Shown piece by piece: positions 8,139 through 16,010 of a stretch of DNA of 64,000 nt. The stretch comes from Haloterrigena turkmenica DSM 5511. Its GTDB lineage: Archaea > Halobacteriota > Halobacteria > Halobacteriales > Natrialbaceae. Location of the stretch: contig NC_013743.1 of assembly GCF_000025325.1 (NCBI RefSeq), forward strand, positions 1,240,001 through 1,304,000. The letters are read 5' to 3'. The notes under the pieces are model-generated. The model made no database searches and was not told where the DNA came from. It was given only the letters and a program-made list of their open reading frames with translations. Made by a program: the position numbers and the translations under genes. Position 1 is the first letter of the stretch. The number at the start of each line of letters is the position of its first letter.

Positions 8139-8908
8139 CTCGAGTCGGTCGCGTTCGCGCGGCGACTGGCGCCGGCTGGCGGTCGTTCGTCCGCCGCCGG
8201 ACGGCGGTCTTCTTCACGTTCTTCTTCCCGGTGATTCTGATCGCCATCTTCGGCGCGCTCGTCCAGACGGATCCGACAGGTGGAGGGCTGTTCACGGAGC
8301 CGGCGGCCTACTACGTGCCGGGCTATCTCGCCGTCGTCGTGCTCTTCACGCCGCTGTCGCGGATGGGCAGCGAGGTCGCGCGCCACCGCGAGGGCAACCG
8401 CTTCGAGAAGCTCGCGACGACGCCGCTGACTCGCGGCGAGTGGCTGCTCGCCCAGACCGCCGTCAACGCCGTGATCATCGGCCTCGCGAGCCTGCTGATC
8501 CTCGCGATGGTGGTCGCCCTGACGGGCGCCGAGATCGCGCTCTCCCTGCTACTCGTCCCCTACATCCTCGTCGGCGTCGTCTGTTTCTGCGGCGTCGGCG
8601 CGATGCTGGGCAGCTACACGGACTCCCAGGACGGCGCCGTCGCCGCCAGCAACGCCATCGGCCTTCCCTTACTGTTCCTCTCGGAGACGTTCGTCTCGCT
8701 CGAGCAGCTTCCCGGCTGGTTCGAACCGCTGGTGAACCTCTCGCCGCTGACCTACTTCGCCCGCGGCGTCCGGGCGGCGACCTATCCAGAAGCAGACGTC
8801 ACTGGGGTGGCCGGCCTCGATCCGGCGCTGTCGAACCTCGCCGTGCTGGCCGTTATCGCCGTCGTCGCGTTCGCGCTCGGCGCGCGGTCGATCCCGCGGA
8901 CGGACTGA
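8135..8908 (+). CDS. ABC-2 type transporter permease
   Basis: The 257-residue protein starts with GTG overlapping the stop of the ATPase gene. It has an N-terminal cytoplasmic helix (TGAGWRSFVRRRTAVFFTFF), six hydrophobic segments, the ABC-2 signature EGNRFEKLATTPLTRGEW around residues 90-105 and the family pattern LPLLFLSETFVSLEQLPGWF near 180-200. It is the membrane half of the exporter with the preceding gene. Nothing is missing compared with DrrB/NodJ-like permeases. Confidence 0.92.
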   Translation: MTRVGRVRAATGAGWRSFVRRRTAVFFTFFFPVILIAIFGALVQTDPTGGGLFTEPAAYYVPGYLAVVVLFTPLSRMGSEVARHREGNRFEKLATTPLTRGEWLLAQTAVNAVIIGLASLLILAMVVALTGAEIALSLLLVPYILVGVVCFCGVGAMLGSYTDSQDGAVAASNAIGLPLLFLSETFVSLEQLPGWFEPLVNLSPLTYFARGVRAATYPEADVTGVAGLDPALSNLAVLAVIAVVAFALGARSIPRTD

Positions 8909-8989
8909 ATCGTTCACGTTCGCGAGCCCGTCTCGGCGCCGGTACTCGCGGTCTTCCCGCCGCTACTTGCGCCCGCTCCGCTGCTACTT

Positions 8990-9466
8990 TTAGTCGCCCA
9001 TTCGATCCGAGAAGTCCCAACCGTACACCACCGCTGGCTCGACGGTGAGCATCACCTCTTCGCGTTCCTCCCGCAACAGCCCTCGAGCCAGCCCCGACTC
9101 CGTGTCGTCGAGATACCGCTCGAGGAGCGTCCGGAGCGTCTCCTTCTCGGGATCGGGCTCGATCGATACGGTGCCGCGACCCCTGACGCCGGCGTACGGC
9201 GGGTCGTTCGTCGACACTTCGAACGCGACCTCGGGATCGGCCTCGAGAAACGAGACGATGTCGGCGGACGCCGACGTAGCACACTGGAGTCGCCAGCCGT
9301 CGCGGTCGCTCGAGTCGGCTCCCGCGTCCGTTTCCTCGAGGCGATACCACAGCGAACACATCCAGAGATGGTCTGCGGGCGTTCGACAGGAGAGGCGGAC
9401 CGGAACTGTCGACTCCTCGAGAAACGAAGCAATCGCCGTCGGTGAGAGGCTTCCGCGGATCTGCAT
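8990..9466 (-). CDS. Pyridoxamine 5'-phosphate oxidase-family protein
   Basis: The 158-residue protein has the split-barrel flavin/F420-binding pattern: PVRLSCRTPADHLWMCSLWY near residue 25-45, VAFEVSTNDPPYAGVRGRGT near 90-110 and a C-terminal VYGWDFSDRMGD. Such small haloarchaeal proteins are annotated as pyridoxamine 5'-phosphate oxidase-related; a true PNPOx role is unlikely without the substrate residues of PdxH. Start is the ATG at 9464-9466; the longer frame upstream crosses the DUF420 gene antisense. It is oriented with the DUF420 and DnaJ-like genes. Confidence 0.78.
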   Translation of the reverse strand: MQIRGSLSPTAIASFLEESTVPVRLSCRTPADHLWMCSLWYRLEETDAGADSSDRDGWRLQCATSASADIVSFLEADPEVAFEVSTNDPPYAGVRGRGTVSIEPDPEKETLRTLLERYLDDTESGLARGLLREEREEVMLTVEPAVVYGWDFSDRMGD

Positions 9467-9528
9467 ACGGTCCGTCCGACCGCCAGGACCAAAATACTGA
9501 CACGGGGTACGGAGAACCGACTGACCGC

Positions 9529-10131
9529 TCAGAACAGCGGGACGAACACCATCGCGAACTCGTAGCCGTAGATGTGGTTGAGCATCAGGTTGGTGACGAC
9601 CCCGAGCACGAGGCTCAGGATCCAGGCGCCGGCAGCGATGCGACCGATCCGCGCGTGGGCCGTTCGGCGAAGTTCCGCGGGTGTGTGCGTCAGGCCGAGA
9701 ATCAGCGCGTACAGCACGACCGGGACCGAGACGATCGAGAGGAGAATGTGGATCGCGAGCATGATCAGGTAGGCGTATCGCACCAGTTGCGGACCGACGA
9801 ACTCCTTCGTGCCGCCGCCGCCGACCTTGAGGAGGTAGAGGACGAGGAACACGAGGATCAGGCCGAACGCGGTGATCATCGCGAGTCGGTGTTTCGCGAT
9901 CTCGCCGGCCCGGATCCAGTACCAGCCCGCGGCCAGCAGGACGGTCGCGATCGCGTTGTTGACCGCGATCAGGTCCGTGAGCAGGTTGACCTGCTCGAGG
10001 GAGAGATCCGGATAGATCGGGACGTCGAGGAGGAACGTTCCGAGGACGAGCGTGTAGCCGACAATCGTCAGGAGGATCGTGGCGCCGATCGGCTGCTCTC
10101 GAAGCCGTCGTCTCGCGTCGGCGGTTGCCAT
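9529..10131 (-). CDS. DUF420 membrane protein
   Basis: This 200-residue polytopic protein has about five transmembrane segments, beginning MATADARRRLREQPIGATIL. The conserved pattern of DUF420 (YozB/CtaM-like) is visible: LLTDLIAVNNAIATVLL near residue 50, HRLAMITAFGLILVF near 78 and AIHILLSIVSVPVVLYAL near 125, with intramembrane histidines H78 and H127. Family members are linked to cytochrome oxidase maturation in bacteria (CtaM); a similar role here is inference. An upstream in-frame ATG at 10168-10170 would add 13 polar residues; the downstream ATG at 10129-10131 is preferred because it directly precedes the conserved part. Confidence 0.82.
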   Translation of the reverse strand: MATADARRRLREQPIGATILLTIVGYTLVLGTFLLDVPIYPDLSLEQVNLLTDLIAVNNAIATVLLAAGWYWIRAGEIAKHRLAMITAFGLILVFLVLYLLKVGGGGTKEFVGPQLVRYAYLIMLAIHILLSIVSVPVVLYALILGLTHTPAELRRTAHARIGRIAAGAWILSLVLGVVTNLMLNHIYGYEFAMVFVPLF

Positions 10132-10222
10132 TGTCGACGGTTGGGAGCAATCCCGTATCTGTCTTGCCATTCCGGAACGACGTCCGTCCGCTGCCGTCTC
10201 GCAACTGTTCGGCTGGATCGCG

Positions 10223-10969
10223 CTACCGGTACGGCAGCCGGTTCAGGCGCTCGCGGACGAGCGGTCGCAGTTCGAAGAGGTAGCGTTCGGTGTCGGCGTC
10301 CGCCTCGTCCTCGCCGGCGTGGTGGGTGTACACCACCTGCTCGACGGTCACGTCCGCGGGGAGTTCCTGCGCGATGACCACGGCGTCGAGCGCCCGGCCG
10401 GGACCGATCTCGGCGACGGACGCGCTCCACCGCTCAGGCAGCCGATCGGCGTGGGGCGAGACGATATTCGAACCCTGGTAGAGGAAGCCGTCGTCGCCGA
10501 TGAAACTCGCGTTCGCCGCGCCGTCCCAGGAGACTGCCCTCGAGCCCGTGTTCCGGACGCGAAAGAACGCGACCGTCCGGTCGGTCGCCGCCGGGACGCC
10601 GTCGACGAGTCGCTCGAGGGAGACGTGCTGGACGAGTCCCACGAGCGTCAGGCGGAGCTGCTCGCCGTCGACGGAGAGTGCCTGGTGTCCGGGGTCGTCG
10701 ACGTCGACGGCGTCCGGATCGTACGTCGGATCGCTCGCCGTCGTCGTCGAGCCGTCGCCGACGCGCGAGGCCACGCCGCCGTCCGGCTCCGGATCGGTCG
10801 GGGGCCGTTCGCCCACGAGCGCCTCGTAAGCCTCCTTGATCCGCAGAAACCGTTCTCGAGAGCCACCCTGATCGGGATGGTGTTCCTTCAGCAGCGTCCT
10901 GTAGGCTCGCCGCACCTCGCGTTCGTCGGCGGTCGGCGAGAGCCCGAGGACCTCGTAGTGGCTCTCCAT
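10223..10969 (-). CDS. DnaJ (J-domain) protein
   Basis: The 248-residue protein starts with a complete J domain (HYEVLGLSPTADEREVRRAY, then LLKEHHPDQGGSRERF with the HPD tripeptide at about 32-34). After an acidic linker, residues 95-240 form a separate domain rich in beta strands with a conserved TRDVAF/FRVRNTGSRAVSW-like core. There are no G/F or zinc-finger regions, so it is a type C J protein that would stimulate DnaK for a specific client rather than a general DnaJ. The partner is unknown. It is the first gene of the 10.97-8.99 kb reverse-strand group. Confidence 0.88.
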   Translation of the reverse strand: MESHYEVLGLSPTADEREVRRAYRTLLKEHHPDQGGSRERFLRIKEAYEALVGERPPTDPEPDGGVASRVGDGSTTTASDPTYDPDAVDVDDPGHQALSVDGEQLRLTLVGLVQHVSLERLVDGVPAATDRTVAFFRVRNTGSRAVSWDGAANASFIGDDGFLYQGSNIVSPHADRLPERWSASVAEIGPGRALDAVVIAQELPADVTVEQVVYTHHAGEDEADADTERYLFELRPLVRERLNRLPYR

Positions 10970-11056
10970 TGCTCCGTACTACCGCACTTGGTCGAAAAGA
11001 GTCTTTCCGTCCGAATAGCGTGCTTCGTTCGGCTCGACCGGCCGGGCCGGCGACGG

Positions 11057-11353
11057 CTACTCGGTCCGGTCGCCTGCCTCCTCGAGCGTTATGGATCCGT
11101 CGGCCTCGATGGTGACCCGGTAGCCACAGAACGGGAACGAGACCTCGCCGTCGGGGCGTGGCGTCCCGTTCGACCGCGGCGCGAACAGCGAGTCCAAGGC
11201 TTCCGGATCGACGACGTCGTGGAGCGATGCGTACGTCGGCGGCCGGAGCTCCTCGGGTGAAACACCCTCGGCTTCAGCGACGGCTTCGATAACTGTCCGG
11301 CTTGGCGATCTCCAACATGACGCGTCGACGCTATCGCCGTCCCCCTCCGTCAT
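11057..11353 (-). CDS. HalOD1 output-domain protein
   Basis: This 98-residue protein consists almost entirely of the haloarchaeal HalOD1 domain: SRTVIEAVAEAEGVSPEELR at about 18-37, PPTYASLHDVVDPEALDSLF at 38-57 and FPFCGYRVTIEADGSITLEE at 75-95. HalOD1 is a proposed signal-output domain in haloarchaeal two-component and sensor proteins. As a stand-alone copy its partner is unknown. It sits between the J-protein and leuS genes. Confidence 0.85.
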   Translation of the reverse strand: MTEGDGDSVDASCWRSPSRTVIEAVAEAEGVSPEELRPPTYASLHDVVDPEALDSLFAPRSNGTPRPDGEVSFPFCGYRVTIEADGSITLEEAGDRTE

Positions 11354-11546
11354 AGTACCACCCTACCGAATCCGATGGAATAAAACTGTCCTTCTTAACC
11401 TCGCTTGTGGCAGAAATTTGGCCGTCAGCCTTCGATATCGAAGGTTTTCGGAGGTCGACGTTCGACGGGGAACGTTCGATCGGTCTCGGAATTCCCCGTC
11501 CCGTCGACGCACCCTATTGTCTCCCTGTTGATACTGAATACGATCC

Positions 11547-14351
11547 TTAACTGATGTGAATCGCCGGCTTGCCCGGCCGCGCCGCCTCCGCCAGTTCGTC
11601 GCCGTCGGTCGCCTGGCGCACGGTGACGTCGGCGTCGAACTCGTCGGTGACCAGCCAGGCGGAGCGCTCGAGGATCGAGCGCTCCGACGCGGCGTCGGAG
11701 ATCTCCTCGAGTTCCGTGTGGTCGCCGCGCTCGAGCAGGTCGACCACGAAGGGTGCGACGGTCTCGCGGTCGGCGTCGACCCCGGCCTCGAGGACTCGGT
11801 CGACGAGCGACTCGGTGTCCGCCCCCTCGATCGACTCGTCGATATCGTCCCGGAGCAGCCGGATCGTCTCGTACTTCCAGTCCTGGGCCACGACGAGATC
11901 GATCCGCTCGGGGTCGTCGATCGCCGCGGTGTCGACGATATCGCGAACGTCCGCGAGCGTCGTCTCGACCAGCCGGCGCTCGCGTCGGTAGTCCGCGACG
12001 TCGCTCTCGGGGGTCGGCCAGTCGGCCTCGACGACCAGTCCCTCGCCGCGGAGCTTGTTCCAGCACTCCTCGCCGAGGTGTGGCGCCATCGGCGCGATCA
12101 GCGCCGAAAGCGTCAGCAGCCCACGTCGATAGACCTCGCCGTGGGGTCGTTCGTACTCCCGGTATCGGCGGAGCAGTCGTGCCAGTTCTCGGATCTCCGT
12201 AGCGGCGCGGTGGAAGCGGAACCGCTCGTACTCGTCGGTAACCGCGACGATCGTGCGGTCGATCTCCCGGGCGAGATAGCCGTCGTGGGGCCGTCGCTTG
12301 ACGCGCGTGTCGCCCTCCTCGACGAACGCCGAGGCCATCCCGTAGAGGGTCTGCTGGAGTTCGTAGGCGCCGCGGACGTTGTTCGCGGTCCACTCGAAGT
12401 CCTGCTCGGGGTGGGCCGCCGAGAGGACGAACAGCCGCGTCGTCTCCGCGCCGTACTCCTGGGGCGCGACGACGTTGCCCTTCGAACTCGACATCTTCTC
12501 GCCGTCGTACAGCACCGTCCCCTGGCTCTTGAGCTCCCGAATCGGTTCGCGCTGCTCGAGCAGCCCCAGATCGGCCAGCGCTTTCGTGAAGAAGCGCGTG
12601 TAGAGCAGGTGGAGGATGGCGTGTTCCTCGCCGCCGACGTAGACGTCGACCGGCAGCCAGTCGTCGGTCAGTTCGGTGTCGAAGGGGGCGTCCTCGAGGC
12701 CGGGCGAGAGGAAGCGCAGGAAGTACCACGAGGAATCGACGAAGGTGTCCATCGTGTCCGTCTCCCGCTCGGCCGGCCCGCCGCAGTCGGGGCAGACCGT
12801 CTGCTTCCACTCCTCGGCGGCGTCTAACGGATTACCGGTCGTCCGGACGAACTCCGGGAGCTCGATGGGCAGGTCCTCGTCGGGCACCGGCACGCGGCCG
12901 CAGTCGTCGCAGTGGACGACCGGAATCGGCGTCCCCCAGTACCGCTGGCGAGAGATCAGCCAGTCGCGCAGCCGGTAGGTGACGTCTGCCTCGATCGCCG
13001 CGACCTCCTCGAGGAGCCGCTCGCGGGCGGTCCCGCTCTCGAGACCGCTGTACTCGCCGCTGTTCTCGAGGATTCCCTCGCCCGTGTAGGCGTCCGTTTC
13101 GAGATCGACGTCGATGCTCGCGTCCTTCGGCGCGACGACGCCCTCGATCGACAGGTCGTGCTCGAGCGCGAACGCGTGGTCGCGCTCGTTGTGCGCCGGA
13201 ACGCCCATCACGGCGCCGGTGCCGACGTCCTCTAGGACGTAGCCGGCGACGTAGACGGGGAGTTCCTCGCCCGTGAGCGGGTGCGTCGCGGTCGCGTCGG
13301 TTTCGACGCCCGAGAAGCCGACCTCCCCGGGATCTCGTTCGCGGACGTCCTCGACGTACGCCGCGACGTCGTCGTCTGCGGCGGCGAGTTCGTCCGCGAG
13401 GTCGTGACCGGGCGAGACCGCGAGGTAGGTCGCGCCGTAGACCGTCTCCGGACGGGTGCTGAAGACGTCGACCGTGCTCGTCGCGTCGTCGCCGACACCG
13501 TCGGTATCGGGCCCGGCGGACTCCCGCGACTCGGTCCCCTCGCCGCGTCCGTTCGAGGTGTCCTCAGAAGTGCGTTGCACTTCTGATGGGCTGCGAGAAT
13601 CGCTTTGCGATTCTCGAACGCGTGGCACCTCGCTCACCTCGAACCCGATGCGCGCGCCCTCCTGTCGGCCGATCCAGTTGCGCTGGATCTCGCGGACTCC
13701 GTCGGGCCACCCCTCGAGGTCCTCGAGTCCGTCGTGGAGTTCCTCAGCGTAGTCGGTGATCGTGAAGAACCACTGGTCGAGTTCGCGCCGGCCGACGGGC
13801 GTCTCGCAGCGCCAGCAGACGCGCTCGCCGTCCCGCTCTTCGACTTGGGCCGCCGCGAGAACGGTCTCGCAGTCGGGACACCAGTTGACCGACGCGCCCT
13901 CGTACTCGACGAGCCCCTCCTCGTAGAGCCGCTTGAAGAACCACTGGTTCCACCGGTAGTACTCCGGCTCGCAGGTCGTGATCTCCCGGGACCAGTCGTA
14001 GCCGAAGCCCATGGTCTCGAGTTCGTCGCGCATGCGACGGATACACGCCTGCGTCCAGGACTCGGGGTCGGTCTTGCGCTCGAACGCGGCGTTCTCGGCG
14101 GGCAGGCCGAAGGCGTCCCACCCCATTGGGTGGAGCACGTCGTCGCCCTGCATCCGCCGGTAGCGCGCGTAGGCGTCGGTGATCGCGTAGTTGCGCACGT
14201 GGCCCATGTGGAGCGTCCCCGACGTGTAGGGGAACATCCCGAGGACGTACGTGGGGTCGTCGGCATCCGCCGGAAGCTCGTAGACGTCGTCGCGCTCCCA
14301 GACGTACTGCCAGAACTCCTGGACCTGCGCGTGATCGTAGTGCGTCGTCAT
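11547..14351 (-). CDS. leuS: Leucyl-tRNA synthetase, bacterial type, with an extra insert
   Basis: The 934-residue class I synthetase charges tRNA-Leu. The HIGH motif is HMGH near residue 48 (YTSGTLHMGHVRNY). The zinc-ribbon/NWCPDCETVLA region is at about 155-190, the CP1 editing domain starts with TRPETVYG near 300 and the KMSKS motif is KMSSSKGN near 628. Segments such as GFGYDWSREITTCEPEYYRW follow the bacterial, not the archaeal, LeuRS pattern, so the gene was probably acquired from bacteria (inference). Between RQEGARIGFEVSE and VDVFSTRPETVYG, at the edge of CP1, sits a 50-60 residue polar insert absent from E. coli LeuRS; it contains the two DNA hairpins at 13564-13616. The ATG at 14349-14351 gives the expected N-terminus. 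Confidence 0.95.
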   Translation of the reverse strand: MTTHYDHAQVQEFWQYVWERDDVYELPADADDPTYVLGMFPYTSGTLHMGHVRNYAITDAYARYRRMQGDDVLHPMGWDAFGLPAENAAFERKTDPESWTQACIRRMRDELETMGFGYDWSREITTCEPEYYRWNQWFFKRLYEEGLVEYEGASVNWCPDCETVLAAAQVEERDGERVCWRCETPVGRRELDQWFFTITDYAEELHDGLEDLEGWPDGVREIQRNWIGRQEGARIGFEVSEVPRVRESQSDSRSPSEVQRTSEDTSNGRGEGTESRESAGPDTDGVGDDATSTVDVFSTRPETVYGATYLAVSPGHDLADELAAADDDVAAYVEDVRERDPGEVGFSGVETDATATHPLTGEELPVYVAGYVLEDVGTGAVMGVPAHNERDHAFALEHDLSIEGVVAPKDASIDVDLETDAYTGEGILENSGEYSGLESGTARERLLEEVAAIEADVTYRLRDWLISRQRYWGTPIPVVHCDDCGRVPVPDEDLPIELPEFVRTTGNPLDAAEEWKQTVCPDCGGPAERETDTMDTFVDSSWYFLRFLSPGLEDAPFDTELTDDWLPVDVYVGGEEHAILHLLYTRFFTKALADLGLLEQREPIRELKSQGTVLYDGEKMSSSKGNVVAPQEYGAETTRLFVLSAAHPEQDFEWTANNVRGAYELQQTLYGMASAFVEEGDTRVKRRPHDGYLAREIDRTIVAVTDEYERFRFHRAATEIRELARLLRRYREYERPHGEVYRRGLLTLSALIAPMAPHLGEECWNKLRGEGLVVEADWPTPESDVADYRRERRLVETTLADVRDIVDTAAIDDPERIDLVVAQDWKYETIRLLRDDIDESIEGADTESLVDRVLEAGVDADRETVAPFVVDLLERGDHTELEEISDAASERSILERSAWLVTDEFDADVTVRQATDGDELAEAARPGKPAIHIS
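13564..13616. repeat. Paired-hairpin insert inside leuS
   Basis: Two perfect inverted repeats with 10-bp stems and 3-nt loops stand side by side: TCAGAAGTGC-gtt-GCACTTCTGA at 13564-13586, then CGAGAATCGC-ttt-GCGATTCTCG at 13594-13616, with a 7-nt spacer. Read in the leuS frame they encode ESQSDSR and SEVQRTSE. The insert keeps the reading frame and lies in a non-conserved position. The architecture equals that of the elements at 16073-16117 and 60070-60115, although the stem sequences differ. Confidence 0.75.
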
Positions 14352-14527
14352 TGTGGCGAGCAGTCCTGCCGACTACTGGGCGTGCCGGCCATATCATTGT
14401 TCGCCACTCGCCGCGAGCGCCGCCCTCGAGGCGACGACCCTCGGCTCCGGCTCGCGGCCGCGAGCGAACCAGCAGGTTGTGGGGTGAGATTAACAAAGCC
14501 CCTGGGCCTGAAACGAACGAGCGACGA

Positions 14528-15217
14528 ATGGCTCCAGACGACGATTCGACGCCGGCGACCGGGACGTTGCTCGTGACCCTCGCCGTCGTCTTGCTGACGT
14601 TCGCGGTCGGCGTCGTTGCCGTCTCCGACGTCGGCCCCGATCCGATCGGCCCGGACAACGACGACCCCGCGGAGCAGTCGGCCGACGATCCGGACGGCGT
14701 CGACGCCGAGACGGCGGCGAACGACTCGAGCGCGGCGTCCTCGATTGCCGAGAGCGACGAAGCCAACGCCAGCAACGAGTCCGACGGGGTGGATCCTGGC
14801 GGCGAGTCCGAAACCGGTGTCGACGACTCGAGCGACGACGAACCCGCGAGCGATTCCGGCGACGAATCGGCCGAACCTGAGACGGATCCCGGCGACGAAT
14901 CGGACGAGCCCGAGACCGATCCCGCCGTCGACGACGAGCCGCCGTCCGAGGACGACGACGTTCCGACGGGACCGTTCGACGACGGAGAGCCGTCCGATCC
15001 GTTCGACGGCGACGGACCGGATGTCCCCGACGATGGGCCGTTCGACGACGAGGAACCGGACTCCGACGACGGGCTGTTCGATGACGCGGAGTTCTCGGAC
15101 GATCCGTTCGACGACGATGACGGATCGGACGAGAGCGGTCCGCCCGACGACGCCGGGCCGCCGGACGATGCCGGACCGCCCGACGACGCCGGGTCACCCG
15201 GCAACGGGCCGCCGTGA
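14528..15217 (+). CDS. Membrane-anchored acidic low-complexity protein
   Basis: The 229-residue protein has one hydrophobic segment at about residues 12-32 (GTLLVTLAVVLLTFAVGVVA). About 195 extracytoplasmic residues follow, nearly all D, E, S, G and P. Internal repeats are visible: SGDESAEPETDP followed by PGDESDEPETDP, and PPDDAG three times at the C-terminus (DNA about 15137-15190). No catalytic domain is recognisable; it resembles haloarchaeal disordered surface proteins. Divergent from leuS. The longer open frame upstream of the ATG at 14528 lacks coding character. Function unknown. Confidence 0.6.
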   Translation: MAPDDDSTPATGTLLVTLAVVLLTFAVGVVAVSDVGPDPIGPDNDDPAEQSADDPDGVDAETAANDSSAASSIAESDEANASNESDGVDPGGESETGVDDSSDDEPASDSGDESAEPETDPGDESDEPETDPAVDDEPPSEDDDVPTGPFDDGEPSDPFDGDGPDVPDDGPFDDEEPDSDDGLFDDAEFSDDPFDDDDGSDESGPPDDAGPPDDAGPPDDAGSPGNGPP

Positions 15218-15368
15218 CGGCACCGCCCGCTGTCCCGTCGTGGTCGATTCGTTCTTCCGCCGTAACCGAGCCAGTTTCCGTTCGTTTCTCGAGCGCGCGT
15301 TCGCGACCGATCGATCGCCGGCCACTGCAGGCACCACCGGCTTTCGGCCGTTGGCAGTAGGCGCGCAC

Positions 15369-15896
15369 ATGAGCCCAGGGTTCACCGACGACGACGTCGA
15401 CAAACGAGTCGAGACGGCCGACGGCGACTCGATCGGCGTCGTGAGGATGACCGACGCGGACACGGCGTACGTCGACCTCGAGTCGGGGGCGATCGAGTCG
15501 ATCAAAGCGGTCCTCGACTGGGACGGCGACGCCGAGGAGGTCGTCCCTATCGACGCGGACGACGTTCGTGACGTCGGATCGGACGCGATCCGACTCGAGC
15601 GCGACGTTTCCGCCGGTTCGGAGTCGGCGGAAGGGACCGATCCCGTCATCGAGCGCAACGAGACGACCGTCCACGAGGATACCGGGTCCGAACAGCGAGG
15701 CATGGGTCCCGAGACCGGCGATTCGCCAAGCGAGAAGACGGCGGCCGAAGGCGAGGGGCGGTCCGGAAAGGGCCTCGAGCCGGAAACGGACGAGATGACG
15801 GAGTCGGGGGCGGAGCGCCACCCCGACGACGACGGACAGCCGCCCCAGGGCGACCGGACCGTGACCAAAGAGCGCGGCGAGGAGGAAGATCGGTAG
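15369..15896 (+). CDS. PRC-barrel-like protein with disordered tail
   Basis: The first 75 of 175 residues fit the small haloarchaeal PRC-barrel-like family: FTDDDVDKRVETADGDSIGV, then DADTAYVDLESGAIESIKAV, then DDVRDVGSDAIRLE. The remaining hundred residues are acidic and repetitive in composition and probably unstructured. PRC-barrel domains bind RNA (RimM) or organise membrane/cell-division complexes (CdpB), but the role of this protein is unknown. The ATG at 15369 starts exactly where the conserved part begins; the frame upstream is not coding-like. Confidence 0.65.
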   Translation: MSPGFTDDDVDKRVETADGDSIGVVRMTDADTAYVDLESGAIESIKAVLDWDGDAEEVVPIDADDVRDVGSDAIRLERDVSAGSESAEGTDPVIERNETTVHEDTGSEQRGMGPETGDSPSEKTAAEGEGRSGKGLEPETDEMTESGAERHPDDDGQPPQGDRTVTKERGEEEDR

Positions 15897-16010
15897 CGTC
15901 GGTTCCCGCGTCGTCGTCCTCCGCGTTCGGCCGTCAGAGCGCGCGAACCGCTATCACGGCATGAGTGAACCACCATCAGTGTTTTCACCGCGCTCGCCGT
16001 TCGATATCGT

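Noticed and set aside
14453-14475. Palindrome GCTCGCGGCCGCGAGC-like segment before the acidic protein gene
   Set aside because: Short self-complementary GC runs are expected in this composition; nothing else supports a function.
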